Shown: one piece after another, positions 47,750-58,641 of the stretch
How positions within the stretch are numbered: position 1 is the stretch's first letter
Layout: the number at the start of each line of letters is the position of its first letter
Assembly (NCBI GenBank): GCA_963204785.1
Contig: CAUJHG010000075.1
Span: 1-58,641 of the forward strand
Source of the DNA: Pseudomonadota bacterium
GTDB taxonomy: Bacteria > Pseudomonadota > Gammaproteobacteria > Burkholderiales > Burkholderiaceae_E
DNA: 58,641 nucleotides
Reading direction: 5' to 3'
Notes under the pieces: model-generated
What the model saw: only the letters and a program-made list of their open reading frames with translations
What the model was told of the DNA's origin: nothing
Database searches by the model: none
Position numbers and translations under genes: made by a program

Positions 47750-50700
47750 AGCAGGTCGATCGCGGATTCGCTGCCGGTCTGTGCGCGCAGCGACAGCCGC
47801 CGCGTGATGTCGTACTGGATGCGCAACAGGTTCCAGACCCCGTGCAGACCCTGTTCGTAGGTGAGCAGCAGCCGCGAGCCCAGGCGCTTGCCCACGGTGA
47901 GCACGTTGTCCGACACGCCCGCTGCGGCGACGCCTCCTCCGCTGACGCCGACCTGCCCAGGGATCGGTGGCAGGGTGGTCCCGAAGCCTGCGCCGAAGCT
48001 CGACGCCAGCAGGCCCTGCCCGCCGGTGCCGCCGCTGCGGATCGTCAGCACGTCCAGGCCGAGCGCGTTCGCGAGCCCGCCCGCCAGCGCGCCGTCGTTG
48101 CTGCCGAACAGCGTTGCGGCTGCCGCCTGCAGCGCAGCGCCCTGGCCGCCGGAGCGCGCGTCGTCCAGCGGCACTCCCAGCACCAGCCAGGAGAGCTTCT
48201 CGGCATCCGGCACCTCGGGGGTCGAGGTCAGCCGCACCCGCGGCGAAAGCACGGTCCCGGTGACCGCGACGCCCGCCTCCACCGCCTGATCGCGCCGCAG
48301 CGCAACGATGTCGAGCGCCGGGTTGTCGAGCGGCCCGTTGAACACGATCCGGCCGCGGGTGATCTGCAGCTCCTGGCCATAGGCGCGATAGCGCCCCTGA
48401 CGGATCCGGACCGTGCCATAGGCGCGCGGAGCCTCGGGCAGGCTGCCCCGCAGGCTGACGCTGCCGCGAAGCTGCGCGTCGATCCCGCTGCCCAGCACGC
48501 GCAGCTTCTCGCCCAGATCCAGCTCGACCTCGGCCGCCAGCCGCAGGCTGGTGCGACGCACCGCAGCGACCGGTCCGGCCCCCGCCGCGGAAGCGTCACG
48601 CCGCGCGACGATCACGACGTCGTCGGGCAGGCTGGGCGCATCGCCGGCCCCCAGCTCGATGCGCCCCTCGTCGGCGCGCAGGCTCCCCTTGATCTCGAAC
48701 GCACCGGCCAGGTTCGAGGCCTGCCCCTGCCCGGAAACCACCACCCGCTGGCCCGGCCCGATCAGCACCGCGAAGCGGTCCGCACTCAGGTCGAAGCGCC
48801 CCTCCAGATCGGCCACGCGAACCTCGCCGCGCATCTCGATCGAACCTGCCCCGGGTGCAGGGCCCGAGAACAGCTTCATCGAGCTCAACCGGAAACGCTC
48901 GCCGTCGAAACGGCCCGCGAGCGTACCGTCGCGCAGCCTCCAGCCCATCGCGTGCTGCTGCAGCGCCAGACCGCTTCCTGCGACATCGCCCGTCAGCCGC
49001 GGCGCCGCAACGCTGCCCGAGACGGTGCCGGCGAAGCGCAAGCGTCCGTCGACCCCCCACTCGGGGCCGATCAGGCGGTTGGCGATCGCGAGCGTGGGCA
49101 GCGTGAGCTCGAGCGGACCGGAGATCACCCCGGCGCTCAGCCTCAGCTGCGCCCGCCCGTCGCCTGCGGCTCCGGGCGGCCCCTCGAGCTGCGCCGACAC
49201 CGTTCCATCGAGGTCGGCGATGCCGCTGCCGGCGAGCTCCGCGCGCAGCGTGAACACCAGCGCGTCGAGAGCCTCTCCCGCCCCCGACACCTCGCCGGTC
49301 AGCCCGAGCGCCTCGGCGGCGCGGCCCAGGCGGGAGAGCCGCGCCTCCAGGGCTAGCTCGCCGCGCCCGTCCTGCCACCCGGCGCGCGCCAGGCGCAGTG
49401 ACCCGAACTCACTGTCGATCCGGGCCGCTCCGACGCGCAGCGCCCAGCCGTCGGACTGGGCACGCGCCTCGATCGGTGCGGGCGCAGCCAGCCTGGCGCT
49501 CAGCGTTCCCTCGGCCGTCAGCCCGGACAGCTCGCCGGACCAGCTTCCGGCGTCTGCAGCGAGCGCGCCCTCGAGCACCGCGCGCAGGCTCGCACGCGGC
49601 AGCCCGGCCGAGGCGCGCAGGCGGTGCCGGCGCAGGCTCCCGTCGCCATCGACGCGCAGTGTCTGCACCGTGGCGCCGCCCGCGACCAGGTCGCGGATCT
49701 CGGCATGCAGGGCCAGGGGCGCATCCTGCAGGGCCAGGGCCTGCGTCGGCACCTGCAGCGACAGCGCGACCTCGGCGACACCCAGCCGCGCCCCGAGTTC
49801 CAGCCGGCTTGCGCGCGCCTGCGCATCGAGGCCCAGTTGCGCGAAGCCTCCGGAGAGCTCCCCCTGTGCGGACAGCGCGCCCGACAGCGCCGCATCGACG
49901 GGCAGCAGCGGGGCGAGCCGCCGCAGTTCGGGGACGCGCAGCTCGAAGCCCAGCCGATCGCCAGCAGCGCCCAGGGCGCCACGCCCCTGCAGTCGCGCCG
50001 CACCGAGCGCGAGCTCGAAGCGCCCGAGCCGCACGCGCATCCGCTGCGGGTCCGGAGCACCCAGGCGCACGCCCTCGACCTCGGCCTCGACCGAAGCGTG
50101 GGTCGGCAGGCCGCCCAGCACGCCGCGCTCGATCTCGAGCATCGCCCGCAGCCTGGCGGCACTGCCGCTGCTGCGTTCGGTCGCAAGCTCGCCGCCCAGC
50201 GCCCAGCGGCCGTCGAGCGATCCCGACAGGCGCGCCAGCCATTCCGCCGGCGGCGCGGCCGTGGATCGGGTCCGGTCGTCACCGGCGACTGCGGGCTGCC
50301 CGCGTGCCTTCGTCGCCGCGGGCACCGCGCTCCGGGGCGCCGGCCGGGCAAGCAGGGCAAGCAGCGCGGGAAGCCTCGCCGGGTCCAGCCCCTGGAAGCG
50401 CCCCTCGAAGGCCAGCGCGTGCGGCGCGCGTACCCCCAGGGTCCCCGACGCGGACAGCCGCGCACCGCCGCCGGCGTCGCCCGTCCTCAGCTCGGCGCGC
50501 GTGAGCGCCAGGCCGCCGGCATCGACCCGGCCGCGCGCCTCCAATGCAATTCCACCCCGCGCCGCATCGGACAGGGTCAGCTCGAAGCGCTCGCCATTGC
50601 CGGCGGCCCGGCCGGTCAGTGCGCTCGCCGGCAGCGCGGCAGAGATCGCCTGCAGGTCGAGGGCCGCGACACCGAGCTCGAAGGACAGCCACGGCAGGCG

Positions 50701-51867
50701 CACTCCAGGCAGCGCGAGGCTGCGTGAAGGATCGACCTGCAGCCTTCCTTCCACGCGACCGCTCCCGGGAAGCTCCACCCGCAGGTTCTCGACGCGCAGG
50801 CCCTCGGGACCATGCCAGCGGAAGGCGCCGCGCAGCGCGGTCAGGGGCAGCGCACCGGTCTCCAGCGTCCCCGGCAGCGTGTTCGCGAATTCCAGCTCGC
50901 CCTGGTAGGGCCCTTCGATCCCGCCTGCGTCGCTGCCCGCGCCATCGATCGCGGCAGGCTCCAGCGTCGCGCGTCCGCCGAGCTGCGTGCGCACGGCCCC
51001 AGCCAGCCCGAGCGCAGCGAGATCCAGCCCCTGCGCCTCGAAGCTTGCCGCACCCAGGACTTGCCGATCGAAGGGCCGCAGCCGCGCCCGTGCGACCGCG
51101 CTGCCGGCTTCGGTCGCCGCTGCGAGCCTCGCCTCCAGGGCCAGTTCGGCGAGCGTGCCCTTCGCCGACGCCTCCAGGGGCAGCGACGGCGGCGGCGCAG
51201 CGTCCAAGCTTGCGGAGTTCGCCGGCGGCTGGATCTGCGTGGCACCGATCGCAACCCGCAGCATCGCGCTCAGGTCCAGCGCGTACGGCGGCGCATCACC
51301 CAGCGTTCCCGACAGCTTCACCCGGCCCCAGCGGCTGTCCGCCTCGAACCGGTCGACGCGGTAGCGCCCGGGCACATAGCGCGCATCGAGCCCGAGCGCG
51401 GACAGCACCACCGGCTCCCCGGCGCGAGGCAGGATCCGCAGCTCGTCGACGCGCATCGCACGCAGGCGCAGCGCAAGCGGCAGCGACAGCGACTGCGGCA
51501 GCACAAGTGGCTCGTCGGAGGACGCGAGCCGCAGCTCGACCGAGGAAGCGTGCAGCCGTGCGAGATCGAACTCGCCGCGCAGCAGCGAGCGCAGCCGCCA
51601 GCGGGCGCTCAGCTCGCGCACCTCGACCGAAGCCTCCGCGGCCTGCGGATCGTCACGCCAGCGCAGACCGGTCAGCGCGAAACCCCCCGCGAGGCTGCCG
51701 CGCACCGTCTCCACCTGCAGCCGGCCGGCGCTGGCCTGCACGGCCCTGTCCACGGCCCATCGGAGCGCAGCGGGCTGGGTGAGCGCCCAGCCGATCGCTG
51801 CCAGCGCGCCGAGGGCCAGCGCCAGGCAGATGATCACGCCGAAGCTGAGCGCGCGAGCTGGCCGCAT
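47728..51867 (-). CDS. tamB: Translocation and assembly module protein TamB
   Basis: Very long inner-membrane-anchored periplasmic protein, 1379 aa, working with TamA in outer-membrane protein insertion and lipid transport. One N-terminal membrane helix ([21 protein letters not shown]) is followed by a long beta-rich, taco-like region. The C-terminal DUF490/TamB domain includes [19 protein letters not shown] and [15 protein letters not shown]. The last residues form a beta-signal-like [12 protein letters not shown]. The ATG at 51867 is four bases past the tamA stop. Confidence 0.94.
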   Translation of the reverse strand: MRPARALSFGVIICLALALGALAAIGWALTQPAALRWAVDRAVQASAGRLQVETVRGSLAGGFALTGLRWRDDPQAAEASVEVRELSARWRLRSLLRGEFDLARLHASSVELRLASSDEPLVLPQSLSLPLALRLRAMRVDELRILPRAGEPVVLSALGLDARYVPGRYRVDRFEADSRWGRVKLSGTLGDAPPYALDLSAMLRVAIGATQIQPPANSASLDAAPPPSLPLEASAKGTLAELALEARLAAATEAGSAVARARLRPFDRQVLGAASFEAQGLDLAALGLAGAVRTQLGGRATLEPAAIDGAGSDAGGIEGPYQGELEFANTLPGTLETGALPLTALRGAFRWHGPEGLRVENLRVELPGSGRVEGRLQVDPSRSLALPGVRLPWLSFELGVAALDLQAISAALPASALTGRAAGNGERFELTLSDAARGGIALEARGRVDAGGLALTRAELRTGDAGGGARLSASGTLGVRAPHALAFEGRFQGLDPARLPALLALLARPAPRSAVPAATKARGQPAVAGDDRTRSTAAPPAEWLARLSGSLDGRWALGGELATERSSGSAARLRAMLEIERGVLGGLPTHASVEAEVEGVRLGAPDPQRMRVRLGRFELALGAARLQGRGALGAAGDRLGFELRVPELRRLAPLLPVDAALSGALSAQGELSGGFAQLGLDAQARASRLELGARLGVAEVALSLQVPTQALALQDAPLALHAEIRDLVAGGATVQTLRVDGDGSLRRHRLRASAGLPRASLRAVLEGALAADAGSWSGELSGLTAEGTLSARLAAPAPIEARAQSDGWALRVGAARIDSEFGSLRLARAGWQDGRGELALEARLSRLGRAAEALGLTGEVSGAGEALDALVFTLRAELAGSGIADLDGTVSAQLEGPPGAAGDGRAQLRLSAGVISGPLELTLPTLAIANRLIGPEWGVDGRLRFAGTVSGSVAAPRLTGDVAGSGLALQQHAMGWRLRDGTLAGRFDGERFRLSSMKLFSGPAPGAGSIEMRGEVRVADLEGRFDLSADRFAVLIGPGQRVVVSGQGQASNLAGAFEIKGSLRADEGRIELGAGDAPSLPDDVVIVARRDASAAGAGPVAAVRRTSLRLAAEVELDLGEKLRVLGSGIDAQLRGSVSLRGSLPEAPRAYGTVRIRQGRYRAYGQELQITRGRIVFNGPLDNPALDIVALRRDQAVEAGVAVTGTVLSPRVRLTSTPEVPDAEKLSWLVLGVPLDDARSGGQGAALQAAAATLFGSNDGALAGGLANALGLDVLTIRSGGTGGQGLLASSFGAGFGTTLPPIPGQVGVSGGGVAAAGVSDNVLTVGKRLGSRLLLTYEQGLHGVWNLLRIQYDITRRLSLRAQTGSESAIDLLYRFSFD

Positions 51868-51871
51868 GAGG

Positions 51872-53668
51872 TCAGAAGCTGTAGCCGACCGAGAAATGGA
51901 AGCGCCAGCGGCCCTCCCGATCTCCGTAGGCGGCATCCAGATTGACCGGCCCGATCGGCGAGCGCCAGCGCAAGCCGACGCCGGTGCCGCGCGCGGCCTT
52001 CCAGTCGGTCCAGCGATCGGTGGCGTCGCCGACGTCGACGAAGGCTGCGCCGTACCAGTCACCTGCGATCGGGTGCTGGTACTCGAGGCTCGCGAGCGCG
52101 AGCACCCGCCCGCCGGTCACCGCCTCTCCCTCCCGAACTCCCAGGCCCAGGTAGCGATAGCCGCGGATCGACTGCGCGCCGCCTGCACGGAACAGGTTCT
52201 CGCTCGGGATTCCCGCACGCCCCTGGGAGACCACCATCCCCGCCTCCACCAGGCCCACCAGGGCCCCGCCCGCCAGCGGCGAGTCCGGCGGCATCGGCCA
52301 GAAGCGCATCGCCCGACCGTACAGCCGCACGAAGCTCGCGTCGGAAGCGACTCCCCGCAGGGCACCGGAGACCTGCGCGCTCACCGTGTAGCCCCTGCGC
52401 GGATCCACCCGCGAGTCGAGCCGTCGCAGCGCCCAGGCGTAGCCCAGGGTCAGCGCCTGGCGCTTCGCGGTGCGCGCATCGGCCCCCTGGCCCGGGTCGA
52501 CCGCGCTGTGCTCGGTCTGGTACTGGAGCGACACGAAGTGCTCGAGATCGTCGCGGCGTCCGCCGCGTCCGAAGTACAGCGTGTTCTTGTCGGTGAGTTC
52601 CCCCGAGACGTCGAGACGTTCGCTGCGCACGCCCGTCTGCCATCGATGGCCGTCGGCATCCCAGGGAGTGCGCCCGTCGACGTGGATGCGGCGGCGCACC
52701 TGCTCGATCAGCGCGCCCGATTCAGCAACCCAGCCGCGCCCGGCCAGGTTGCGGTGCTCGTAGCCGAGGAGTCCGCGCGCACCCTGATCGGTGCTGTAGC
52801 CGATTCCGGCGGTCAGCCGCTGGGCTGGCCGCTCGCGCAGGTTCACCAGGATCGGCACTTCGGTCAGCGCGGGGTCGCCCTCGACCGCGGCGAGATCCGG
52901 CAGCACGCTCACGCTGCCGAAATAGCCATCGGCGCGCAGCCGCTCCTGGAACAGCAGCAGCCGCTCGAAGGTGTAGTGGTCGCCCTCACGCCACGGTCGC
53001 AGGTCCTCGACGATCGTGCGCGGATAGCGTTGCAGCCCCTGCACCACGATCGAGCCGACGCTCAGTCGCGGGCCGCTGTCGACGCTCACCCGCAGCGAGG
53101 CGGCCGTGGTCCGGGGGTCGACTTCGGCGAGGCTTTCAGTGATCCGTGCCCGCAGGTAGCCGCGCTGCTGCAGCAGCTCGATCAGCTGCCGCTTGCCCAG
53201 GTCCCACTCGCCGGTGCGAAAGAAGCTGCCTTCCCCGAGCGGCCAGGCCTGCCGCAGGACCGCCTCGACCGGCTGCCCCGCCGCCTCGCCCCGCAGCACG
53301 AACTGCATCCGCGCCACCGTGGTCCGCGCACCCGCATCGAGCTCGATGCGCACCTCGGGAAGGCCGTCCGGCCCATCAGTGCGCGTGACCGTCGCCCGGG
53401 CGGAGAAATAGCCCGCCGCCTGCGCAATCGCCTCGGCCTCCTCGCGCGCCCGCGCTACGAACAGCGGCAGCTGGTCGGGCTCGAACTGCGGATCGGTGCG
53501 CCAGCGCCCGAGCAGCGTCTGGCTGCGCAGCGCATCGGCGAGTTCGTGGGGCGCGTCGACGACGATCCGGTAGTTCGCGGTCTGTGCGCGCGAGGGCGCT
53601 GCGCCGGCCAGCAGCAGCACCGCGCCGAGTGCCGCGATGCGCGTGCGCGCCCGACGGCAATGCCGCAT
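51872..53668 (-). CDS. tamA: Outer-membrane translocation protein TamA (Omp85 family)
   Basis: Outer-membrane Omp85 protein, 598 aa with a signal peptide (IAALGAVLLLAGAAPSRA). Three POTRA repeats occupy about residues 30-270, and the C-terminal barrel ends in an aromatic signal (WRFHFSVGYSF). The conserved lid-lock motif appears as SIRGYRYLG. The ATG at 53668 lies 7 bases past the purM stop; the open frame extends to 53710 inside purM. Together with tamB it forms the TAM complex. Confidence 0.93.
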   Translation of the reverse strand: MRHCRRARTRIAALGAVLLLAGAAPSRAQTANYRIVVDAPHELADALRSQTLLGRWRTDPQFEPDQLPLFVARAREEAEAIAQAAGYFSARATVTRTDGPDGLPEVRIELDAGARTTVARMQFVLRGEAAGQPVEAVLRQAWPLGEGSFFRTGEWDLGKRQLIELLQQRGYLRARITESLAEVDPRTTAASLRVSVDSGPRLSVGSIVVQGLQRYPRTIVEDLRPWREGDHYTFERLLLFQERLRADGYFGSVSVLPDLAAVEGDPALTEVPILVNLRERPAQRLTAGIGYSTDQGARGLLGYEHRNLAGRGWVAESGALIEQVRRRIHVDGRTPWDADGHRWQTGVRSERLDVSGELTDKNTLYFGRGGRRDDLEHFVSLQYQTEHSAVDPGQGADARTAKRQALTLGYAWALRRLDSRVDPRRGYTVSAQVSGALRGVASDASFVRLYGRAMRFWPMPPDSPLAGGALVGLVEAGMVVSQGRAGIPSENLFRAGGAQSIRGYRYLGLGVREGEAVTGGRVLALASLEYQHPIAGDWYGAAFVDVGDATDRWTDWKAARGTGVGLRWRSPIGPVNLDAAYGDREGRWRFHFSVGYSF

Positions 53669-53675
53669 CGGTGGC

Positions 53676-54722
<1,047 letters not shown>

Positions 54723-54876
54723 GGGATACTCGCAGCGGTCGCGCCCTGCCGGCGGCGGGCTTCGCGGACCGATAGAATGATCCGCGATTGTAGTCGCTGG
54801 GTGGCCCCTGCTCGCGCGGCGCGGTCCTTCCACCTGCGATCCATCCCGGCGCCCGCGCCTTCCCATCCTCGTCCAG

Positions 54877-55944
54877 ATGACCCTCACCCCCGCGCATCGC
54901 CAGACCCTGCTGTGGACCGCGGTGGCCGCGCTCCTGCTCTGGGCGCTCGCCACGCTGGGTCCGGTGCTCACGCCCTTTGCCGCCGCCGGCGTGCTCGCCT
55001 ACGCGCTCGAACCCGGGGTGCGCTGGCTGGCAGCGCACCGTACGCCGCGGGTGCTGGCAGTGCTCGTGGTGATGCTGGTGGCCCTGGTGGCGATCATCGC
55101 GGTGCTGCTGATCCTGCTGCCCATCGTGCAGAACGAGGTCGCACAGGTGCGCACGCGCTTCCCCGCCCTGGTCGATGCGCTCACCCAGCAGCTGCTGCCC
55201 TGGCTGAACCGGACCTTCCGGCTCGAGCTGCGGCTGGACGTCGCCTCGGTCCGGCAATGGATCGCACAGCACCTCGCCGAGAGCGGCCAGGACCTCGCCG
55301 CAATGCTCTTCGACTACGTGCGCTCGGGCTGGAGCGCAGCGATGCAGGTGGTGGGACTGGTCTTCCTGGTGCCGGTGGTGACCTTCTTCCTGCTGCTGGA
55401 CTGGCCGACCTTCACCCTGCGCACTGCCGAACTGGTGCCGCCGCGCTGGCGGGCCAACGCCTTCGACCTGCTCGGCGAGATCGACGCCCTGCTGGGCCAG
55501 TACCTGCGCGGCCAGCTGCTGGTGATGATCGCGCTGGCCGCCTACTACTCGATCGGCCTGCTGCTGGCCGGTTACGATCTCTGGCTGCCGATCGGCGTGC
55601 TCACCGGGCTGCTGGTGGTGGTGCCCTACCTGGGCTTCGCGCTCGGCAGCCTGTTCGCGCTGGTCTCGGGAATGCTGCAGCTCGGGCCGCTCCACGGCCT
55701 GATCGCGACCGTGATCGTCTACGGGATCGGCCAGTGGGTCGAGAGCTTCGTGCTCACCCCACGGCTGGTCGGCGAGCGCATCGGCCTGCACCCGGTCGCG
55801 GTGATCCTCGCGCTGCTCGCGTTCGGCGCGCTGTTCGGCTTCGTCGGCGTGCTCGTGGCGCTTCCCCTGTCGGCGGTGGTGGCCGTGGGGCTGCGGCGGC
55901 TGCGCCGCGCCTGGCTCGCCAGCGCCTTCTATCGCACCGGATGA
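54877..55944 (+). CDS. AI-2E/PerM-family membrane transporter
   Basis: Inner-membrane protein of 355 aa with about eight helices, of the AI-2E transporter (PerM/YdgG/TqsA) family. The conserved tail region [27 protein letters not shown] is diagnostic. The central [13 protein letters not shown] and [14 protein letters not shown] segments also fit. Members include putative autoinducer exporters and Na+/H+ antiporters, so the substrate is open. The stop overlaps hda (ATGA), so both are probably translated together. Confidence 0.9.
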   Translation: MTLTPAHRQTLLWTAVAALLLWALATLGPVLTPFAAAGVLAYALEPGVRWLAAHRTPRVLAVLVVMLVALVAIIAVLLILLPIVQNEVAQVRTRFPALVDALTQQLLPWLNRTFRLELRLDVASVRQWIAQHLAESGQDLAAMLFDYVRSGWSAAMQVVGLVFLVPVVTFFLLLDWPTFTLRTAELVPPRWRANAFDLLGEIDALLGQYLRGQLLVMIALAAYYSIGLLLAGYDLWLPIGVLTGLLVVVPYLGFALGSLFALVSGMLQLGPLHGLIATVIVYGIGQWVESFVLTPRLVGERIGLHPVAVILALLAFGALFGFVGVLVALPLSAVVAVGLRRLRRAWLASAFYRTG

Positions 55945-56642
55945 GCCAGCTTGCCCTCGACCTGCTCGCCGAGGCCGAGCCGACGCTGGACAACTTCGTC
56001 GTCGGGCGCAACCTCGAGTGCCTGGACTGCCTGCGCGCGATCCTCGCGGGCGAGCGCGCGCGCCAGCTCGTCTACCTGTGGGGCGCGCCCGGCAGCGGGC
56101 GCAGCCACCTGCTGCGCGCGCTCGCCGCGGGCGGCGCACGGCTGCTGTCGCCACAGACGCCGATCGAGGGCTTCGAATTCTCCGAGGCCTGCCCGCTGTA
56201 CCTTGCCGACGACGCGCACTGCTACGACCAGCCCCGCCAGCACGCACTGTTCCACCTGGTCAACCAGGTGCGCGCCACGCCCCATGCGGCGCTGGTGGCC
56301 GCGGGCGACGCCCCCCCGCTGCGGCTGGACCTGCGCGAGGACCTGCGCACCCGGCTCGGCTGGGGCCTGGTCTTCGAGCTGCGCCTGCTCACCGACGAGG
56401 AGAAGGCCTGCGCACTGCGCAGGCTCGCCGCCGCGCGCGGCGTGACGGTCTCCGGCGACGTGATCCCCTGGCTGCTCACCCACTGCTCGCGCGACATCCG
56501 GGCGCTGCTCGAGATCTTCGACGCGATCGACCGGCACGCGCTCGCGCGCAGGCGCCCGATCACCCTGCCGCTGCTGCGCGAATGGATGCAGGGCGACGAG
56601 GGCCGCAGCTTCGGCCGCCGGCCGCCGATCTCCGGGGACTGA
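55941..56642 (+). CDS. hda: DnaA regulatory inactivator Hda
   Basis: DnaA-related AAA+ protein of 233 aa that, with the sliding clamp, triggers ATP hydrolysis by DnaA after initiation. The N-terminal clamp-binding motif QLALDLL is at residues 3-9. The P-loop appears as WGAPGSGRSHLLRAL, with Arg where Walker A normally has Lys, common in short beta-proteobacterial Hda. FVVGRN matches the DnaA-like lead-in. It is coupled to the AI-2E permease gene, the conserved context of hda in this group. Confidence 0.92.
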   Translation: MSQLALDLLAEAEPTLDNFVVGRNLECLDCLRAILAGERARQLVYLWGAPGSGRSHLLRALAAGGARLLSPQTPIEGFEFSEACPLYLADDAHCYDQPRQHALFHLVNQVRATPHAALVAAGDAPPLRLDLREDLRTRLGWGLVFELRLLTDEEKACALRRLAAARGVTVSGDVIPWLLTHCSRDIRALLEIFDAIDRHALARRRPITLPLLREWMQGDEGRSFGRRPPISGD

Positions 56643-56661
56643 TAAGATCCGCAGCCGAACC

Positions 56662-57327
56662 ATGCGTCTGGCACTCTTCGACCTCGACAACACCCTGCTG
56701 CCCCTGGACAGCGACTACGAGTGGGGCAGCTTCCTCGAGCGCGCCGGCGTGGTCGATGCACAGTGGCATCGTCGCGAGAACGACCGCTTCTACAGCGAGT
56801 ACGTCGCGGGGACGATGGACATCGACGAGTTCCTCGCCTTCCAGCTCGCCCCGCTGGCCGAGCACTCGTGTGAGCGCCTGGCTGCCTGGCATCGCCAGTT
56901 CATGGACGAGGTGATCCTGCCGGCGATCCGTCCGCAGGCCCGCGCGCTGGTCGCCCGGCACCTGGAAGGCGGCGATCTCTGCGCGATCATCACCGCCACC
57001 AACGACTTCGTCACCGGGCCGATCGCACGCGAGTTCGGCATCGAGCACCTGATCGCCACCCGCGTCGAGTGCCGCGATGGCCGCTACACTGGCCGCCACG
57101 TCGGCACGCCCACCTATCGCGAAGGCAAGGTGACGCGCACCGGCGACTGGCTGCGCGAACTCGGACGCAAGTGGTCCGACTTCGAGCGAAGCTGGTTCTA
57201 CAGCGACTCGGCCAACGACATCCCCCTGCTGTCGCGCGTCACCGACCCGGTGGCCACCAACCCGGACGAGCGGCTCGCCGCCCACGCCAGCGCACACGGA
57301 TGGACCGTCCTGCGGCTCTTCGAATGA
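56662..57327 (+). CDS. HAD-IB family phosphatase
   Basis: Haloacid dehalogenase-superfamily hydrolase of 221 aa. The nucleophile motif is FDLDNTLLPLDSDYEW (Asp7, Asp9), motif II is ITATN, and motif III/IV is YSDSANDIPLL. The family (SerB/PSPase-like, HAD-IB) includes phosphoserine and histidinol-phosphate phosphatases, and the actual substrate is unknown. It sits between hda and pcnB, the usual place in Burkholderiales. The stop overlaps the pcnB start (ATGA). Confidence 0.9.
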   Translation: MRLALFDLDNTLLPLDSDYEWGSFLERAGVVDAQWHRRENDRFYSEYVAGTMDIDEFLAFQLAPLAEHSCERLAAWHRQFMDEVILPAIRPQARALVARHLEGGDLCAIITATNDFVTGPIAREFGIEHLIATRVECRDGRYTGRHVGTPTYREGKVTRTGDWLRELGRKWSDFERSWFYSDSANDIPLLSRVTDPVATNPDERLAAHASAHGWTVLRLFE

Positions 57328-58641
57328 TCCGGAAACTGATCGACCGCCTCTTCAGGCGCCAGCCCGCGGCCGGCGCCCCCGCCGGTGCGCCGCAGGCTGC
57401 CCCGGCACCGCGCGAAGCGACCCGCTACCGCGGCTCCGAGCAGGGGATGCGGCGCGAGGACGTCTCCGCGGCGGCGCTGCGCACCTGCGAGACCCTCCAG
57501 AAGGCCGGCTACGATGCCTTCGTCGTGGGCGGCGGCGTGCGCGACCTGCTGCTCGGGCTCGCCCCGAAGGACTTCGACGTGGCCACCAGCGCCACGCCCG
57601 AGGAGGTCACCAGGCTGTTCCGGCGCTCGCGAATCATCGGACGCCGCTTCCAGATCGTCCACGTGATGTTCGGCCGCGAGACGATCGAGGTGTCCACCTT
57701 CCGGGCGCTGCGCGACGACCACGAGACCGACGAGCACGGCCGGGTGCTGCGCGACAACGTATGGGGCACGCAGGCCGAGGACGCCGCGCGCCGCGACTTC
57801 ACGATCAACGCGCTGTACTACGACCCGGTCGCCGACCTGATCCTCGACTGGCACGACGGCGTGCGGGACATCCGCGAGCGGGTCATCCGGATGATCGGCG
57901 ATCCGGCCACGCGCTACCGCGAGGACCCGGTGCGCATGCTGCGCACCGCCCGGTTCGCCGCCAAGACCGGCTTCACGGTCGAGGAAGCCACCCGGGCGCC
58001 GATCCGCGAGCTCGCACCGCTGATCCACAACGTCCCGGCCGCACGGCTGTTCGACGAGATGCTCAAGCTGCTGGAGTCCGGCCACTCGCTCGCGAGCCTG
58101 CGGCAGCTGCGCAGCGAGGGGCTGCACCACGGCCTGCTGCCGCTGCTCGACGTGATCCTCGAGCAGCCGGAGGGCGAACGCTTCATCGAGCTCGCGCTCA
58201 CCCGCACCGACGAACGCGTTCGCCAGGGCAAGCCGGTCTCCCCGGGCTTCCTGTTCGCCACCCTGCTCTGGCAGCAGGTGCGGGTGCGCTGGAACGAGCG
58301 TGTCACCCATGGCGAGCAGTCGATCCCCGCGCTGCACGCCGCGATCGACACCGTGGTCGACGAGCAGAGCGAGAAGCTCGCGATCCAGAAGCGGATCATC
58401 GCCGACATGCGCGAGATCTGGGCGATGCAGCCGCGCTTCGGCCGGCGCAGCGGCGGCGCGCCCCACCGGCTGCTCGAGCACATGCGCTTTCGCGCCGCCT
58501 ACGACTTCATGCTCCTGCGCTGCGACGCCGGCGAGGCCTCCGCGGAGCTGGGCACCTGGTGGACGCGCTTCATCGACGCGGACGGTCCGACACGCCAGCA
58601 GCTGATCGCGCAGGCGCCCGCGGGCGGTGGAGCGGCGCGCA
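57324..58641 (+). CDS. pcnB: Poly(A) polymerase I PcnB (3' end beyond window)
   Basis: Polynucleotide adenylyltransferase that tails RNAs for decay, 439 codons visible with the 3' end cut off. A basic, Pro/Ala-rich N-terminal stretch precedes the catalytic domain. The nucleotidyltransferase signature FVVGGGVRDLLLGLAPKDFDVAT holds the metal-binding Asp83 and Asp85. RRDFTINALYYDP and RYREDPVRMLRTARFAAKTGF confirm the Cca/PcnB class. The acidic REDPVRMLR segment and the arginine-rich tail favour PcnB over a CCA-adding enzyme. folK usually follows in related genomes. Confidence 0.93.
   Translation, partial: MIRKLIDRLFRRQPAAGAPAGAPQAAPAPREATRYRGSEQGMRREDVSAAALRTCETLQKAGYDAFVVGGGVRDLLLGLAPKDFDVATSATPEEVTRLFRRSRIIGRRFQIVHVMFGRETIEVSTFRALRDDHETDEHGRVLRDNVWGTQAEDAARRDFTINALYYDPVADLILDWHDGVRDIRERVIRMIGDPATRYREDPVRMLRTARFAAKTGFTVEEATRAPIRELAPLIHNVPAARLFDEMLKLLESGHSLASLRQLRSEGLHHGLLPLLDVILEQPEGERFIELALTRTDERVRQGKPVSPGFLFATLLWQQVRVRWNERVTHGEQSIPALHAAIDTVVDEQSEKLAIQKRIIADMREIWAMQPRFGRRSGGAPHRLLEHMRFRAAYDFMLLRCDAGEASAELGTWWTRFIDADGPTRQQLIAQAPAGGGAAR

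Noticed and set aside
54773-54792. TAGAAT (+) and TACAAT (-) between purM and the AI-2E permease gene
   Set aside because: Both are -10-like and well placed for divergent promoters, but neither has a recognisable -35 element.
55941-56642. Arg in the Hda P-loop as a defect
   Set aside because: Short beta-proteobacterial Hda proteins are often degenerate at this site; the clamp-binding motif and context are intact, so it is not treated as a broken gene.

Overview
The window is a very GC-rich (about 70 %), gene-dense bacterial chromosome segment. Several local gene orders are those of Betaproteobacteria, most likely Burkholderiales: rpsU-yqeY-dnaG-rpoD, tsaE-amiC-mutL, purM / AI-2E permease-hda-HAD phosphatase-pcnB, and tamA-tamB. 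This assignment is inferred from gene content and synteny, not from a database search. No rRNA, tRNA, CRISPR array, prophage or insertion sequence was seen. Almost all of the sequence is coding, and many neighbouring genes overlap by 1-4 bases.

Left part (1-12.4 kb): a livHMGF uptake ABC transporter on the + strand faces a long minus-strand catabolic block. Read in transcription order, that block is tcuA-tcuB (FAD and Fe-S/membrane proteins of tricarballylate type), aldehyde dehydrogenase, 3-hydroxyisobutyrate-dehydrogenase-like enzyme, CoA-pyrophosphatase-like Nudix protein, a doubtful 60-residue ORF, and two acyl-CoA dehydrogenase subunits that look like a heteromeric pair. Together these suggest import and CoA-dependent or dehydrogenative breakdown of an organic acid.

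12.4-26.1 kb: the macromolecular synthesis operon (rpsU, yqeY, dnaG, rpoD; minus strand), then a Lon-like AAA+ ATPase and tsaD (+), then a minus-strand series xerD, DUF364 protein, acyl-CoA ligase, enoyl-CoA hydratase/isomerase, ybaK and plsY.

26.1-39.2 kb: an AEC-type permease and a complete, translationally coupled Mrp-type multi-subunit cation/proton antiporter operon (mrpAB fusion, C, D, E, F, G). These are followed by a denitrification island: cytochrome cd1 nitrite reductase nirS behind a perfect FNR/DNR box, a c551-type cytochrome, a strong terminator, a divergent d1-propeller protein whose reading frame contains that terminator, a SirB2 protein, two divergent Crp/Fnr regulators sharing a near-perfect FNR/DNR box, and a DUF2249 protein.

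39.2-58.6 kb: housekeeping genes queG, tsaE, amiC, dedA, mutL, a gamma-glutamyltransferase lipoprotein, miaA, tamB-tamA, purM, an AI-2E-family permease, hda, a HAD phosphatase and pcnB (cut by the window end).

The most unusual items are the NirF/d1-like protein with a terminator in its 5' coding region, the Walker A Lys-to-Arg change in LivF, the tcuAB-ALDH-HIBDH cluster without a TcuC transporter, the AT-rich codon island in tsaE, and a 15-bp perfect inverted repeat in front of the AAA+ ATPase gene. No clearly unprecedented multi-gene system was found.
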